A stretch of DNA of 64,000 nucleotides from Hyalella azteca. Its lineage: Eukaryota; Arthropoda; Malacostraca; Amphipoda; Hyalellidae. Within the stretch, counting starts at the first letter, position 1, and the number at the start of each line of letters is the position of its first letter. Location of the stretch: assembly GCF_000764305.2 (NCBI RefSeq), contig NW_025939612.1, positions 95,137 to 159,136 of the forward strand, written 5' to 3'. Below are positions 43,234-53,689 of the stretch, one piece after another. Made by a program: the position numbers and the translations under genes. A model generated the notes under the pieces. That model did no database searches. It was not told where the DNA came from and was given only the letters and a program-made list of their open reading frames with translations.

Positions 43234-44901
43234 TTAAAGAAGATCCTTCTTCTTCACGATCGTTTCCTCCAAAGAGGCAGAAGCGTCCATTAATGCACGG
43301 TGTTTATCCTCCTTTTCTTCGATATCCTTCATCTCGACCATCATCCTCTCGATCTCCTCCTTCTTAAGACGGCCTTTATTGAGGAAGATGGTCACGTGGC
43401 CTTCCCCTCCTGTCTTCGTGTCCACGGCGGTCGCGTTCAAAATTCCGTTTTTGTCCAAGGAAAACGTTATCTCAACATTAGGGACACCAACGGGTGCTAA
43501 TTCGATTCCTTTAACCGTAAACTCTCCCAACAAATTGTTCTTTGATGCAATGGAGTTCTCACCCTCATAAACAGGGAAATCTATGATTTCTTGATAATCA
43601 AAGTCGGCAGTCGTGTAATTCTTTCTCGTTATCGTAGCAGGTATTTTGGTATTTCGTTTCATGATGATGTCCATTCTGTCATAAATAAGGCCCACTCCCA
43701 AGGACAGAGGAGTTACGTCAGACAGCTGAATGTCTTCAACACTCCGGTCGTTGTTGAGCATGGCTGCCTGAACAGCAGCGCCGTACGCGACAGCTTTATC
43801 CGGATTGATGGTCATTTTAATTGCTTTCGTTGGGAATTTATCTTTGAGCATCTTTTGGAGTTTGGGGATCCTGGCCGAGCCGCCGACCAAGACCACTTCA
43901 TGAATTTCATCGGTTGTCATCCCGGCGTTGGCAATCGCAGTGTCGACGCACTGCAAGGTTTGGTCGAAAATGTCGGCGCAGAGCCACTCGAACCAGTCAC
44001 GGGTCAAACGCAGTTCCAAATCTTGACCTTGACTCAAGCACTCGATTTGAATTCGACCCCTCACTTGAGAAGACAACTTGATCTTGACTTTTTCGGCAGC
44101 TTTTGTGATCTTTGCTAGAGTTTTCGGGTCCTTAGATACATCCAGGCCAGTTATTTTCTTGAATTCCTCGATTATAAATCGAGCAACACGAGAATCCAAG
44201 TCCCCTCCTCCAAGCTGGCTGTTTCCTTCAACAGATTTTACTTCGTAATTGCCTTTCTTCATTATCAGGATTGACACATCGAAAGTCCCGCCGCCGAAGT
44301 CGAAGATCAGAATGTTGATCTCCTTGGAGACCTTGTTGTCTTCACCGTACGCAATGGCGGCAGCCGTTGGTTCGTTGATGATTTTCAGTACCTGGAGACC
44401 AGCGATGGTACCGGCATCGATTGTAGCTTGCCGTTGTGAGTCACTGAAGTACGCAGGCACCGTAATAACAGCTTTCCTCACTTCACATCCCAAATAAGTC
44501 TCCGCAATCTTCTTCATTTTGGCCAGCACCATAGCAGAAATCTCTTCGGGAGTGAAAATCTTTTCCGTCCTTTGGTACTGGACGCAGATTTTGGGGTTGT
44601 CGTTGTCGTTGACGACGCGGTACGGCCAGTGGGGAACTTTATTCTGCACTGCTTCATCGCTGAACTTGCGTCCAATTAGTCGCTTCATTTCGTATACTGT
44701 GTTGACAGGATTCATGGAGCGTTCGTCCTTGGCCGACTCACCAATAAGTCGTTCCTCGTCCGTGAAAGCCACAAACGACGGCGTGAGGCGGTCGCCCTTT
44801 TCGTTTGCGATGATGACCACTTGTCCGTACTTGACGACACCCACGCACGAGTTGCTCGTGCCCAAGTCGATGCCGATCGCGTAGTCTTGCTTCGCCGCCA
44901 T
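43234..44901 (-). CDS. Intronless HSP70 (E), C-terminally truncated
   Basis: Chaperone of the cytosolic HSP70/HSC70 family, 555 codons starting MAAKQDYAIGIDLGTSNSCV. Intact landmarks: phosphate-1 IGIDLGTSNSCVGVV, NTVYEMKRLIGRKF (catalytic Lys), VPAYFSDSQRQAT, INEPTAAAIAYG, phosphate-2 FDFGGGTFDVSIL, adenosine motif VVLVGGSARIPKLQ, and a substrate-binding beta domain (DVTPLSLGVGL to EVTFSLDKNGILNATAVDT-like). The usual length is about 640-650 residues with EEVD; here the frame ends in the first lid helices, with the remainder present across two stops (43057-43233). Upstream, a good acceptor TTTTTTCATAATTGCAG ends at 44936, so a 5' UTR intron as in HSC70 genes is likely. The NBD could still be functional; whether the gene is expressed is unknown. 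It lies between the inverted arms 38928-39873 and 46705-47580. Confidence 0.92.
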   Translation of the reverse strand: MAAKQDYAIGIDLGTSNSCVGVVKYGQVVIIANEKGDRLTPSFVAFTDEERLIGESAKDERSMNPVNTVYEMKRLIGRKFSDEAVQNKVPHWPYRVVNDNDNPKICVQYQRTEKIFTPEEISAMVLAKMKKIAETYLGCEVRKAVITVPAYFSDSQRQATIDAGTIAGLQVLKIINEPTAAAIAYGEDNKVSKEINILIFDFGGGTFDVSILIMKKGNYEVKSVEGNSQLGGGDLDSRVARFIIEEFKKITGLDVSKDPKTLAKITKAAEKVKIKLSSQVRGRIQIECLSQGQDLELRLTRDWFEWLCADIFDQTLQCVDTAIANAGMTTDEIHEVVLVGGSARIPKLQKMLKDKFPTKAIKMTINPDKAVAYGAAVQAAMLNNDRSVEDIQLSDVTPLSLGVGLIYDRMDIIMKRNTKIPATITRKNYTTADFDYQEIIDFPVYEGENSIASKNNLLGEFTVKGIELAPVGVPNVEITFSLDKNGILNATAVDTKTGGEGHVTIFLNKGRLKKEEIERMMVEMKDIEEKEDKHRALMDASASLEETIVKKKDLL

Positions 44902-44935
44902 CTCGGGATATTAGCAGCTCGAAAATTGAATTAAT

Positions 44936-46704
44936 CTGCAATTATGAAAAAACATTAGTTTCAGGCGATTTTTAATGCAAATTTTGCGTACATGTCACAT
45001 TTGTCATTGATTCATGTGTGAAGTTAGCCAAGGTGTGATATATATATATATACCTACCACTTGCATCAGCGCTATTGTAGCACAGCAGTCAGCAGCCGAA
45101 CATCGGAATAGACAAGACAAGAATTTATTTCAGCAATTTCTGACGATTTTAATATTTTGACCTCAAAATTCTTCATAATACTAGCTCGTATTTTTGATAG
45201 AATCGTCAAATATTTATAATATCTTGTCTAAGTAAGTGAGACAGGACAGAGATAGGTATTTGAAACTTTGAAGTTTGGCACTCTGGCCTATTCGGTAGAT
45301 CGAGAGAAGAGTTTCAAGTTAATCGTTGTGTAGGTATGACTCATGACGATGCAGACAAGGTTATAATAGAATATTGCTTGAATAACCGCAGTTATTGGTC
45401 GGAAAATAAAGTGATACTCCAGAATGTTTTTTTTCTGGATTTCTACCTAATTCCTAATCTCCTTGATTTTGAGCCGAAAAAGTTTTCCAATAGTTTCGGT
45501 TAGCCTAGCTTAAATTCACTTGCTTTTCTTATCAATCTTGTTATTTCTAACAATTTTTGCGTAAAACAAATGTTTGAATCATTATAGGTAGGCGGGATTG
45601 TTTCCAACACAGATGACTGAATCATGAATAGAAATATAATAGCCAATTCACTCCAAATTTTACATCACAATTAAAAAATTACCATTGTGAATCAACAACA
45701 GATTAAAATTATTTTCAAGTTTAACACAGCTGAATTAAACAACATGATTGATATAAAAAAGATCGTCATAAATAAGTTCTAATTCATTATACGAAAATAA
45801 CAATCACTCGGTTATTAGAGCCCAACCTTCGAGTCAGCACATCTAACGAATTCCTCACGACATGTGCACGAAGATCGAATTATCTTCACTGCCCTGAGGT
45901 GAGAAATATTATACCCGCATATCCTCAACTTCACCAATGATGATGTATTCTCATAGATGTTTTGTCCATGACATGTCAATTATAGATGGTCCAATAAGAG
46001 GGTAAATAATATCAAACCTGAACTCACCCGTGACGCACCTTCCGTTCGAATAACCTCACAAGAATGGCGTTTGCGTTTCAAAATTCAACTGCCTATAATT
46101 AATTGGTAGTTGGTAACAGGGAATGCTTTAAATTAATTGGTAGTTGGTAACAGGAAACGCTTTACCGCCACTCATCATAATTCTACTGGCGAGGCTTGTC
46201 AGTAAAATTAGCAACAAATCCGATCGTAACTTTTTCAGTACGATTTTTTCATATATCTGGCGGCCTAGTTCCAAACTTCCAGTCTAGATAAATGTAATCT
46301 AAGAAAAATTATGTACGGTTTACAGTTAAGTGGTGATCTTTACCAAGCATTTTGAAGATACGGTAATAATCTTCCTTTATATATATATAGATTGGATTAA
46401 ATGCAGTTAATTTTTAAAGGTCACACTGGTCACACATTATTTGAATTAATACCGTGTTCCAGTCTCCATTGATGATGGCGTATGGCGGGACCTGACAGCG
46501 CCCTCGTTCAATGCTGTTCCGAACGAGTTCTTTAACTCAAAGTTCGATGTATCTGTTTCCCATCTCGAAGTGAAGAATTTTTCCGTTGTAATTCTTTCTA
46601 TTTTCATCTTTACCAGCGAATTTGTTGCAATGATTTCTTTGTAACGATTTGCTTGTCCGTGACGTGTTACAGCCTCATGGGTATATAATAACAGCCCTAG
46701 CTCA
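44936..46704. other. Upstream region of HSP70 E, no other gene
   Basis: It would contain the 5' UTR intron and promoter of HSP70 E (minus strand). A TA-rich run at 45043-45052 could be a TATA-like element. At 46095-46165 an 'attggtagttggtaacagg' unit is repeated twice. At 46455-46560 there is a diverged member of a small repeat family also seen at 41275-41330 and 56215-56330 (ATGGCG, then TGACA, then GTTCGATG-like words). I found no clear array of GAAnnTTC heat-shock elements by eye. Confidence 0.4.
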
Positions 46705-47580
46705 CTCGGTTGCAGCTAGGTCGACTTTTATTGAAAATAATTTATCATTGTTATCTTTTAATCATATAATGGTGCTCTAAATATGAATTTATACTCATAT
46801 ATGACCGTATGAGCATCGAATTTCACGCACGGCGACACTCGGCAATAATTCGTTCTATTGCAGTTCGCTTTCCGCCACTGTCTCCCTGCCGTGCCTGCCT
46901 GCTGAATCAAACGAGATTACAGCAAGACAGTGGAGGTGGAGTAGCTACTTGGCTGTGATAAATAGACTTGTAAATATCAGGTTTTAGGATCTGTTATTAA
47001 TTGTGAGAGAGAAAAAACTATTTTATAATATCGTGAGTTATTTCTTATACTTTAAGAACCCATAAAACACAAGTTAAACGATCCTTTGGTTCCAAACCTG
47101 CGCGATCTTGGCCACAGAGTTCACTTCATGTGACTTGAAGTCTACCCTTTACGTGCTCTCATACATCTAACTTAAGGTATGTTATCCCATTGTGAATAGG
47201 ATTTTACTGATTCAGTACAGTTATTACCTATTGATTATTAGATCTAATGAGTTGTATTTGTACTTTTAATCGATAATATTTGTTCATGTTCGATGTCAAA
47301 CTCGCAGTATATCATTATCGCAATTTGGGTGAAGACGAAGCTTAGGTACGCAGAACAACTGATAACGAAACAATAAATTAATATTTTCTATGGCGTATTG
47401 GACTTATTGAGCCAAATAAATCATGTTTATTTGGCTGACTCTAGCACCTAAATAAGGTATGAAGCCGTCTACATTCTACAATACAATATATATAGCACGT
47501 ATTCAAATATTCAGCAAAACCTGTGTGAATTCATCGTCTGCGCGGCTGCGCCTTCGGTGTAGCGCTCGCTTGCCTGTAAA
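46705..47580 (-). repeat. Large inverted repeat, right arm (partner 38928-39873)
   Basis: See the left arm. The outer edge is TTTACAGGCAAGCGAGCGCT read on the minus strand at about 47580. The sequence outside (CGAACGAATATCGACACG) is unlike the left outside, consistent with a defined element boundary. Confidence 0.85.
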
Positions 47581-47897
47581 CGAACGAATATCGACACGAA
47601 ATTAGGTGCAGTTTAGGCTACGTAGAAGTTAGTAACTTTGGCCATCATTCTGCCGCATCTGGATGATCTGGTTTATACCTGCTCAAGACCCGTTGAATCG
47701 TATTGAATTATTACATTTGGTTCTAGCAATTATGAACTATTCTCAGTTTTTCTTATCTATCTGCGTTTGGTTAGCAATATAAGTAATGCTTATAGTCTTC
47801 TCTCGTTGCATTTTTTTTTCGTTACTTGAGTGCCCGCTTGTCTATGACTCTATCAGTCTATGAGTCTATGATAGAGTCTATCAGTCTATGAGTCTAT

Positions 47898-47938
47898 GAC
47901 GCCATCTGATAGAGTCTATGACTCTATCAGATGGCGTC
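47898..47938. repeat. Perfect 19-bp inverted repeat (hairpin)
   Basis: GACGCCATCTGATAGAGTC at 47898-47916, loop TAT, then the exact reverse complement at 47920-47938. It follows a run of 'gtctatgagtctatga' and 'tagagtctatcagtc' repeats at 47840-47900. Confidence 0.95.
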
Positions 47939-48738
47939 GGTTTATGCCAATTAGGATCCCTAACAATTACACTCGCTGTGCCTGTCTTGTAATGCAAACA
48001 CAAAGTATGGAACATGAGAGCAGAGTAGCCGGTTGTCCTAGTGCAAGAATTTTGTATGTGATGAGATGAGCTGATTGAAGGCCGAGTAATCTCAAGTTTT
48101 AGATGGCACTCGCTTGTGCTGCAGCGGTGTTGCAATAAAATGGAAAGAATAACACAATATATCATAGTGCTGGCGTCAGCTTTGATAAGGCCATGTTTGC
48201 CTGTAGTCGATTCTTAACTACCCACTCCCTTGCCATTTACCAAAAAAATTTTCATAACTAGTTGCGAGTTCCGACTCTCGAACCTGTAACTCGCTGATCC
48301 AATCTTGCTGATCTTAACTGCAAGTTTCACAACATACAAATTGTCTATTTCAAGAAAAGACTCTACCATTTACTTAGTAAAATATGGCAAAAAATATCGT
48401 TTAGTGTGCTCACGAAATAGTAATAATCGGGTCAGGCTTTCGTGCGTTAGTTTATTGTAAATATAAATTTTCCTACTAATAGAAAACTACAGTCTCTTCG
48501 GATTTGCCCGTTCAATATTCACCAACAATGGATAAATTATATAAATTTGCATTTCATTGACGATTGTTGACTCTTTGTTATTATTCAACTTATTCCTAAC
48601 TGCTTATTCGTCAAGTCATTCCTGACTACTTGATTTGGCAGATTTCAACGAAATAAGCAAAATCCACACGATGACAATTGTGTACATTTATTTTTATTGT
48701 TAATCTCCCTGACTGAAATTATAATATGAGAGTTTAAG

Positions 48739-48829
48739 ATGTGTGTAGATTATAGAGTCAGGCATTTATTTGGATACGCTTCTTATTTATTGCTTCTTTT
48801 TTCTTCATCGGGAAAAGTGGTTTTGAAAG
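48739..48829 (+). CDS. HSP70-like D, first exon encoding a signal-peptide-like leader
   Basis: The ATG at 48739 is preceded by an in-frame TGA. The 30 codons read MCVDYRVRHLFGYASY, then LLLLFSSSGKVVLK, and end in phase 1 at a strong donor AAAG/GTAAGC (48830). The first residues are basic and followed by a hydrophobic core of about 12 residues and small residues (SSSG): a typical secretory signal. Joined to the acceptor at 50113/50114 the codon becomes GGC and the frame continues DSPVSMPPVDPAPPPEGGG into IGIDFGTSK, exactly the frame of the HSP70 domain. I infer that the protein enters the secretory pathway. It has no KDEL-type end, so secretion is as likely as ER residence. A chance match of phase and signal is possible but unlikely. 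Confidence 0.62.
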
Positions 48830-50113
48830 GTAAGCTTAACTGTGCTGGGAGGTAGCAAGTAATTCTGTCTGAATATTTTGCGCAATTGTGCAGCATCCTA
48901 ATCTGTTAACCCTTGTCCTACACTTTTTGGCGCTGTCCTGTACGGAAAGCATTTAATTTGGATAATATTCGTGGAAATATGCTGCTGGAATAAATGCAAT
49001 TTATTGTGAATATAAAGAAGAACGAGGCAAAGCTGTTCGAGACACTTGATAAATTATCAAATTGTGATTTTATGAAGTTGCAGCTTATTATGTTTCTTAG
49101 AAATTTATGACATGGTTGCATACAATTATAAATGTTTGAAGTAAAATAATAATCTAAATAATCATATGCTACTATTACAGACTTGACTACTTGGTAAGTG
49201 ATCGGCACTTCTTATAATTTCTTCCATTTCAAGGAGCGCAACATTTAGTTTAGTTTGAGATCAAGAGAAAGAGATGGCAGACAGGCACGCAGGTGCTGCT
49301 CATGGCTGCAGGTCGCGGGAATACAGACAGGTGCGCAGGTGCTGCTCATGGCTACAGGTCGCGGGAATACAGACAGGTGCGCTGCAGGTGCTGCTCATGG
49401 CTGCAGGTCGCGGGAATACAGACAGGTGCGCAGGTGCTGCTTCGTGACACTTGTGGACTGAAAACTGCGGTTCTGAACACTCAAAGTTGCCGAGACAGTT
49501 GAGTGGTGCACGAGATATGAGCGTCTCGACCGCTCAAAATGGCCAGGACGAGACGAGACTCAGTCGGCGATACACGAGCGCAATGACGGGATGCGGTGTT
49601 CAGTCAGCGACTTGAGAAAGATGATTGCTAGCTTGCATTTGATCTTGTTAGCTGAAATTTCTGAATTGCAGTGCGGTACTAAGACAGTATATTTGAGGGA
49701 TCGAACTTCGGTTTTATCAGCTACAAGGGTTTCATTACTACTTGCTAAGTTATAAAACCACTGTATTGAAAATACTATTCTCAAAGTTGTACCGAGTTTG
49801 ATGGCTGAATTTGGGACTAGGCTCGTAATTTCGAAAGTGAGAGAATAATTTAAAAATGAAATTTTTCGAAGGCGCCTAATTTTGAAGCAAGTGAGAGGTG
49901 AAGGTTGAGAATTTCTTCTGCGAACAGCAAATAATCCTCTTTTACTCACGTTTTAATTGTTATTTGCATGTAATCCATACTGAATTTTTCGTGTTAAATG
50001 ACAAAATTTCACGCTCAAATCGTTCCAGTTCAAAAACAAATGGAAATCGCTAAAATGTATACGTCATTTATTTTTATCTGCGATTATGTTCATTAGTTTC
50101 ATCTCATGTGCAG
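48830..50113 (+). other. HSP70-like D intron with 46-bp minisatellite
   Basis: A 1284-bp interval from GTAAGC to the acceptor TTCATCTCATGTGCAG. It contains the 46-bp minisatellite at 49281-49443 (CAGGTGCTGCTCATGGCTGC plus GGTCGCGGGAATACAGA; three units and a partial) and the same flank found beside B and C. An alternative start at 50086 (MFISFISCAGDSP) would read through the acceptor; it is present in B-D but absent from A, and the D exon 1 explains the frame better. Confidence 0.6.
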
Positions 50114-53100
50114 GCGACAGCCCGGTCTCCATGCCCCCCGTGGACCCCGCGCCACCGCCGGAGGGGGGCGGCCGGCCGAGACCTGCGGCGATCGGCATCG
50201 ACTTCGGGACGAGCAAATGCTGCGTGGCTGCGGTGCGCGACGGTCGGGTGGACGTCCTGGAGAACGAGTTGGGGCAAAAGACGACGCCTTTCTGTGTTGC
50301 CTTCAACTCCCAGCAGCGACTAGTGGGCAGCGATGCCCTGGACCAGGCCGTTGTGAACTGCGCCAACACCGTGCACGCCGTCAAGAGCTTCCTGGGGAGG
50401 ACCTACGAAGAAGTGAAGGATATGTCTTCTCTCTGCGGAATTGAGAAAAATTACTACGATAATGAATGCCAGTACGTCGTCCAGTACAAAAATTTCGTAC
50501 GAAGGTTGAGACCAGAGCAGGTGGCCGCCATGCTGCTCGGGAAGATGAAGGACATCGCGGAATCCTCTCTGGGTTGTCCCGTGGACCGCGCAGACCCCGG
50601 AACCTCTGGACCTCTTCTCGTGGACCCCGGAATCCTCTCGGCAACGCGCAGCGACTCGCGGTAAAATACGCCGCGCAAGTCGCAGGACTTGAAGTTCTTG
50701 AGCTGATCAACGAAACAACCGCGGCGGGGGTCGCCTTCGTGGACAACCGCACCGTCAAAACCCCCGCGGTTATCGCGGTGGTGGATTTCGGGGCGGGCAA
50801 GCTGGATGTGTCCATCATGAAGGTGAGGGATGGATCGGTACAAGTCATGGCTGCTGCTGGAAACACGAACATTGGTGGCTGCAACTTGGACGATGAGTTG
50901 GTTGACCATTGTGTGGGAGTCATTCAGGGCAGACATGAATACATAGTGAAGGAGAAGAAGCAACGTGAACGATTGCGCATTGCGTGTGTGAAAGCTAAGA
51001 AAACTCTGACTTTACTTCCGGAAGCTCATTTTAGTCTCGATTGTCTCTTCAACAACACTTCTGTGAACCTCACGATCAAGAGGAAAGACTTGGAATCACT
51101 CATCAAATCAGATATCCGCCGTGTATTGACACTCACTTTTGACCAACTTCTCTGTCACAAATCTTTAACCAAAGATGAGATCAGCAAGGTTGTGCTGGTC
51201 GGAGGTTCAACACGCGTGCCGCTGGTGCGTGCCGTCCTCGAGGAATATTTCGGTCCGGGGAAGTTGGACCAAACGGTGAACCAAGACGAGGCTGTGGTCC
51301 AGGGCGCCGCCTTACGGGCTGCTGCCCTCGACGGGCGTGGAGCTGTGGGCGCCATCACAGTGCGTGATGTCTCTTCTTACGACATCGTTTGCACCGGCGT
51401 AGGTGAAAAATGTCTTCCAATTTTAAAATATACTCCTCTTCCTCACGAGTCGACATGCTATATTAAAAGATCTTTCAGTTCTCAGAAACGTACATTTGTC
51501 GAGCGCACTTATTCTAAAGCTGGTCGAAAAACCTGTTCTTCACTAACTTTACTTAATGTAGGCTCAGAGTATTCGTTGTGGAGCAAATCCTCTCTCAAAA
51601 TCTTTCTCATTTTAGATACTTCCGGCATTTTTGCCTGCACAATAGACCGTACAAATTTTCATGACGAAATAAAGGTGTTCCATACTTGCCCCAAATATCT
51701 CTACGATAATTGGGTTAGTGAAGAGAATCGATTCAAGAAGGACACTGAACTTGAGAACCAGCGCGTCGATGTCGAAGTCAAGTTAGATTCTCTTTGCATC
51801 GAAGTTCAGAAACTTCTATTAGATTCAGAGCACCTGTTCCTTGTTGGCTCAGATGCACGAAAGGAATTCAAATCAATCGAGGACGTTGTGAAAAGAATCG
51901 TCCAGTGGAATGAAAGTTCTGAATCTCCACCAGCGTATGCGATTTCGTGGAAGATTCAGGAACTTGAAACCAAAAAAGTTCTGATTGAACGCTTATGTGA
52001 AGTGGAACGTAAAAAGTCGCTACGAGAAGCGGGAAATTTGGAAGCAGTACTCGTTCCAAATAAGCCTGACCAGCAGCGCGAACTGGCCTTCCTGCCATCA
52101 GGTAGAGCCTCGGAAGGCCGTGCATCTGTTGGTGATAACAGACCAAACTTGGGGGGCGAGCCACAGCGTCACAATAACGCAGGTGTTGCGACTAGAAATG
52201 CTGCGTTAAATTCGATCATAAATATTAGAAACAGGTTGACGGGCGGCTGGGTTTCTGGTGATCGATATGAGGGTAGTCGTGCAATGGGAGCTTCTTGCAG
52301 CTACACTCATGGGAACGATGAAGTTTCTACGGCGACAGCAGGAGCCCGAGTGCAATGGGAGCTTCTTGCAGCTACACTCATGGGAACGATGAAGTTTCTA
52401 CGGCGACAGCAGGAGCCCGAGCAACATCACTCTGCATGTTCGGCCCCTCTTGCAGACCAAGGCCCTTGCGATCGCGAGACTCGTTTTGAGCCAACATTTC
52501 TAGAAGAAGTCAATTTAATCACAGGAAAATTTCTGGTCACTTCTAACGGTATGAATAGAGAATTTCCTATCCCTTCATTGCATCATTCAATACCTGATGA
52601 GTCGAAGACAGAACATCATTCGTTTCCGGAAAATAGTTCAACATCAGATAACATGCTGATGGAAAAGCGTTCTGCAGCAAGTCATTGTCCTACGTCACAT
52701 GAGATGCCGAGTAGATACCGCTCTTCTTCAAAAACTCGCTCGTCAGATAAGAAAAGGAAACACCGTTCTTCTTCAAGTCATACGAGTCCAACGTCAGATG
52801 AGATGGAGAGGAAACACCGTTTACTGTCACGACCTCGTTCTCCTCACAGAGATCGTTCCCCATCAGATGAAATAGAAGCCGTCTATGTCCAACCTAATAT
52901 TCGAACCACTGGAAATGCGTATTCGTCGATATTGTGCTGTTCAAGATCAGACTCGGCCTCTGTATGCCGTAGTCAGGACGTGAAATTCCCTATTAAAAAT
53001 GCCTTAACGGATGTGCTTCTAGGGAATCTGCTTGCTGATCTGAAAAAATCAACCCTCACTAATGGATCTGCACTATCTTCCAAATGTGTTCCTGATGCGT

Positions 53101-53681
53101 TAGGACTTACTTGTGATTCAGGATCGTCCGTTGAACGTACCAAAGATACAAGCTCGTGCCCAGGACCTTCCAATGATACAGGATTGTCTTCTGGATTTTT
53201 CAATGATGCAAGATTGTCCTCAGGACTTGCCAATAACGCAGGATCGTCCACAGGACTTGCCAATGTTGCTGGATCGTCCACTGGACTTGCCAATTATGCA
53301 GGATCGTCCGTAATACGTACCAATGATGCAGTATCGTCTTCAGGACTCACTAATGAAGCAGGATCGTTCAAAGCAGATGTCAAATCTGGTGCCGCGCATA
53401 GTGAATTTCCTCAAAATGGCTTCCCCGCGGGCGATGAAGACGGAGGAAAACGTTTGCCTTGTGACCGCCCCCGGGAAATGGCAAGTTTGTTGGTATACGC
53501 TCAAGCATCGGGGACATTACCAGAGTACGGTAATATTGTCCAACTGTTAGCTGAAGAAATGGTTACCTGCGAAAGGTGTTCATCTTTCAAATTTGTTTGT
53601 TTTAAACACAGGTTGAAATTTAATGATGACTGCTCCAAGATTTTGTCGGTTTTGCCGAAAATCATTTACCCAAGTAAATGA
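50114..53681 (+). pseudogene. HSP70-like D main exon: HSP70 fold plus ~550-codon extension, frameshifted
   Basis: The domain order matches HSP70: IGIDFGTSKCCV, NTVHAVKSFLGRTYE, INETTAAG, VVDFGAGKLDVSIM (canonical GGGTFD changed to GAGKLD), VVLVGGSTRVPLVRAVLEEY, a diverged substrate-binding beta domain (about 51360-51650), a lid-like helical region (YDNWVSEENRFKKDTELE to EVERKK, ending about 52020), then a long low-complexity tail with SR-type motifs (SRYRSSSKTRSS, KKRKHRSSSS), a 30-bp minisatellite (GSSTGLANNA-type units, 53120-53370) and a C-terminal CERCSSFKFVCFKH that could bind zinc. Where A-C encode VISVPASF, D has a replacement 23 nt longer (50592-50640), which shifts the frame: the first part would stop at 50664, while the rest is open from 50466 to 53681. 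A 71-bp tandem duplication at 52279-52420 shifts the frame again. Pseudogene, or assembly error at these sites. Confidence 0.8.
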
Positions 53682-53689
53682 ATCAAAAT

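Noticed and set aside
43300..44884. Plus-strand open frames opposite HSP70 E (for example 43591-44118, 44519-44884)
   Set aside because: Antisense shadows of a conserved coding exon with no independent signature.
38928..47580. Polinton/Maverick-like virus-derived element
   Set aside because: Long inverted arms fit, but I see none of the expected polymerase, integrase, ATPase or capsid genes inside.
50086..50130. MFISFISCAG as the true signal peptide of HSP70-like D
   Set aside because: It spans a good 3' splice site (GTGCAG/GC), is absent in copy A, and the exon at 48739 gives a better leader with a strong donor and correct phase. It remains a fallback if no splicing is found.
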